Part shown: piece after piece, positions 32,564 to 33,290 of the stretch | Layout of the letters: each line of letters starts with the position of its first letter | Numbering within the stretch: position 1 is the stretch's first letter | From: Candidatus Eiseniibacteriota bacterium | GTDB taxonomy: Bacteria; Eisenbacteria; RBG-16-71-46; JAFGJU01 | Reading direction: 5' to 3' | NCBI GenBank assembly: GCA_020349905.1 | Contig: CP070702.1 | Span: 2,539,497 to 2,572,786 of the forward strand | DNA length: 33,290 nucleotides | Translations under genes and position numbers: made by a program | Notes under the pieces: model-generated | What the model was told of the DNA's origin: nothing | Database searches by the model: none | Seen by the model: the letters and a program-made list of their open reading frames with translations, nothing else

Positions 32564-33290
32564 TCATAGCACATCGTCTTCTATGTGGGCAAAGTATGAG
32601 ACGGGAACGACTTTTATCCCCTTTCCCTCAAGCTCCGGCAGCCTCTGCTTGAGCACGTTGAGGGTTCCCTTGTAGAGATGCCCTATCACGATGGCCCGTC
32701 CCCTTGAAAGTGCGATTTTCTCGGCTCTTTCGAACATCTTTCTCACGTTTGCCTCGTCGTTCTTGAGCCTGTCCAGGAACAGGTCGTTCGATAGACACGC
32801 CACGCCAACTTCCGAGGCCACCTTATCACACACGGAGGAGGGGGTCGTCTTGCTGTCCAGAAAGAACAGTCCGCGCTCCCTGGTTTCCTCCAGCACGGCT
32901 CTCATGACCTCCGGGTCCTGCGTGGCGAGCGAGCCCATGTGGTTGCTGATTCCCACGACCGCCGGAAGACCACCGAGGTGTTTGCCCACACGGGCCCTTA
33001 TTTCCCCGCCGGAGAGATCCACCAGAATGGGGTCCTTGCCCGGCTTTATGCCGGGATACCCGTGCGGCTCCATCGGGAGATGAAGGAGCAACTCCTTACC
33101 GCTCCCGAGTACCTCCTCTGCCATGCGTTTTGATTTTCGGTACCCGGGGAGAACGGAAAACGTCACGGGATGATTGAGCGCGAGGAATTCTTCGACGAGA
33201 CTCTGGTTCCCGTAGCCCAGATCGTCTATGACTACCGCGAGAAAGGCGCGAAGCACAGGGGCTCCTTCTTGAGACTTCTTAAAGATAACC
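32564..33290 (-). CDS. YibQ-like divergent polysaccharide deacetylase (5' end probably beyond window)
   Basis: The visible part is 230 residues from GTG 33256, and the frame stays open to the right edge (11 more codons). Motifs of the YibQ/divergent polysaccharide deacetylase family: LAVVIDDLGYG (paired Asp at the first strand), HPVTFSVLPG, ELLLHLPMEPHGYPG, VVGISNHMGSLAT (metal-site His), RGLFFLDSKTTPSS and GRAIVIGHLYKGTL. These fold as NodB-like barrels in the periplasm, usually behind an N-terminal signal or TM segment, which would lie outside. Alternatively AAGGAG 5 nt before GTG 33256 would give a short cytosolic form. YibQ homologues are linked with cell-division/EnvC-type genes. It precedes pdxJ by 101 nt. 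Confidence 0.85.
   Translation of the reverse strand, partial: VIFKKSQEGAPVLRAFLAVVIDDLGYGNQSLVEEFLALNHPVTFSVLPGYRKSKRMAEEVLGSGKELLLHLPMEPHGYPGIKPGKDPILVDLSGGEIRARVGKHLGGLPAVVGISNHMGSLATQDPEVMRAVLEETRERGLFFLDSKTTPSSVCDKVASEVGVACLSNDLFLDRLKNDEANVRKMFERAEKIALSRGRAIVIGHLYKGTLNVLKQRLPELEGKGIKVVPVSYFAHIEDDVL

Overview
This is a 33.3 kb stretch of bacterial chromosome, fairly GC-rich by eye, with nearly every gene on the minus strand and most of them packed into operons with overlapping stop/start codons. No rRNA, tRNA, CRISPR array, transposase or integrase is visible. A Gram-negative type envelope is suggested by SecD/SecF, a YibQ-type deacetylase, a probable outer-membrane barrel and the DUF4159/DUF4175 pair. 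Hybrid Ser/Thr kinase-TolB-TPR proteins and DUF4159/DUF4175 operons are common, from memory, in candidate phyla around the FCB supergroup (Eisenbacteria, TA06/WOR-3, Latescibacteria and similar). That placement is inference; no marker gene here settles it.

Layout from left to right. 1-2.1 kb: the edge-truncated start of a Crp/Fnr-type regulator and an MFS exporter. 2.2-2.8 kb: a plus-strand GNAT acetyltransferase behind a near-consensus sigma70 promoter. 2.9-3.7 kb: a decayed alpha/beta hydrolase with an in-frame amber codon and a frameshift. 3.8-6.4 kb: a Ser/Thr kinase-TolB-TPR protein and a small MBOAT-like membrane protein. 6.7-7.8 kb: a LytS-type sensor kinase on the plus strand whose phosphoacceptor His is replaced by Gln.

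7.9-17.8 kb is the most coherent metabolic unit: a seven-gene minus-strand operon behind a TTGGCA-N17-TATAAT promoter. In transcription order it encodes an aspartate-carbamoyltransferase-like enzyme, a YgeW-like carbamoyltransferase, carbamate kinase, a threonine-synthase-like PLP enzyme, a second fold-type II PLP enzyme, a dihydropyrimidine-dehydrogenase-like iron-sulfur flavoprotein and the amidohydrolase SsnA. Together they read as an anaerobic, ATP-yielding route for an N-heterocycle (purine- or pyrimidine-like). The ring would be opened or reduced, a carbamoyl group passed to phosphate, ATP made by carbamate kinase, and the remaining amino acid handled by the PLP enzymes. The set resembles the E. 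coli yge/ygf/ssnA locus and the anaerobic urate clusters of gut bacteria, but no molybdenum hydroxylase, hydantoinase or YgeY peptidase lies in this window.

18.0-24.7 kb is an envelope operon of poorly characterised proteins: DUF4159, DUF4175, a TPR protein, a large secreted protein and a NfeD-like protein. 25.1-28.1 kb holds a probable outer-membrane protein and two tandem paralogous TM-helix-repeat (mechanosensitive-channel-like) membrane proteins. The first transcribed of these carries a C-terminal LexA-type winged-helix domain and sits behind a promoter-like element containing nested palindromes. This apparent membrane-tethered DNA-binding protein is the most unusual single gene here. 28.5-33.3 kb is a housekeeping run: yibQ-like, pdxJ, secD, secF and a DUF4783-like lipidation-free secreted protein.
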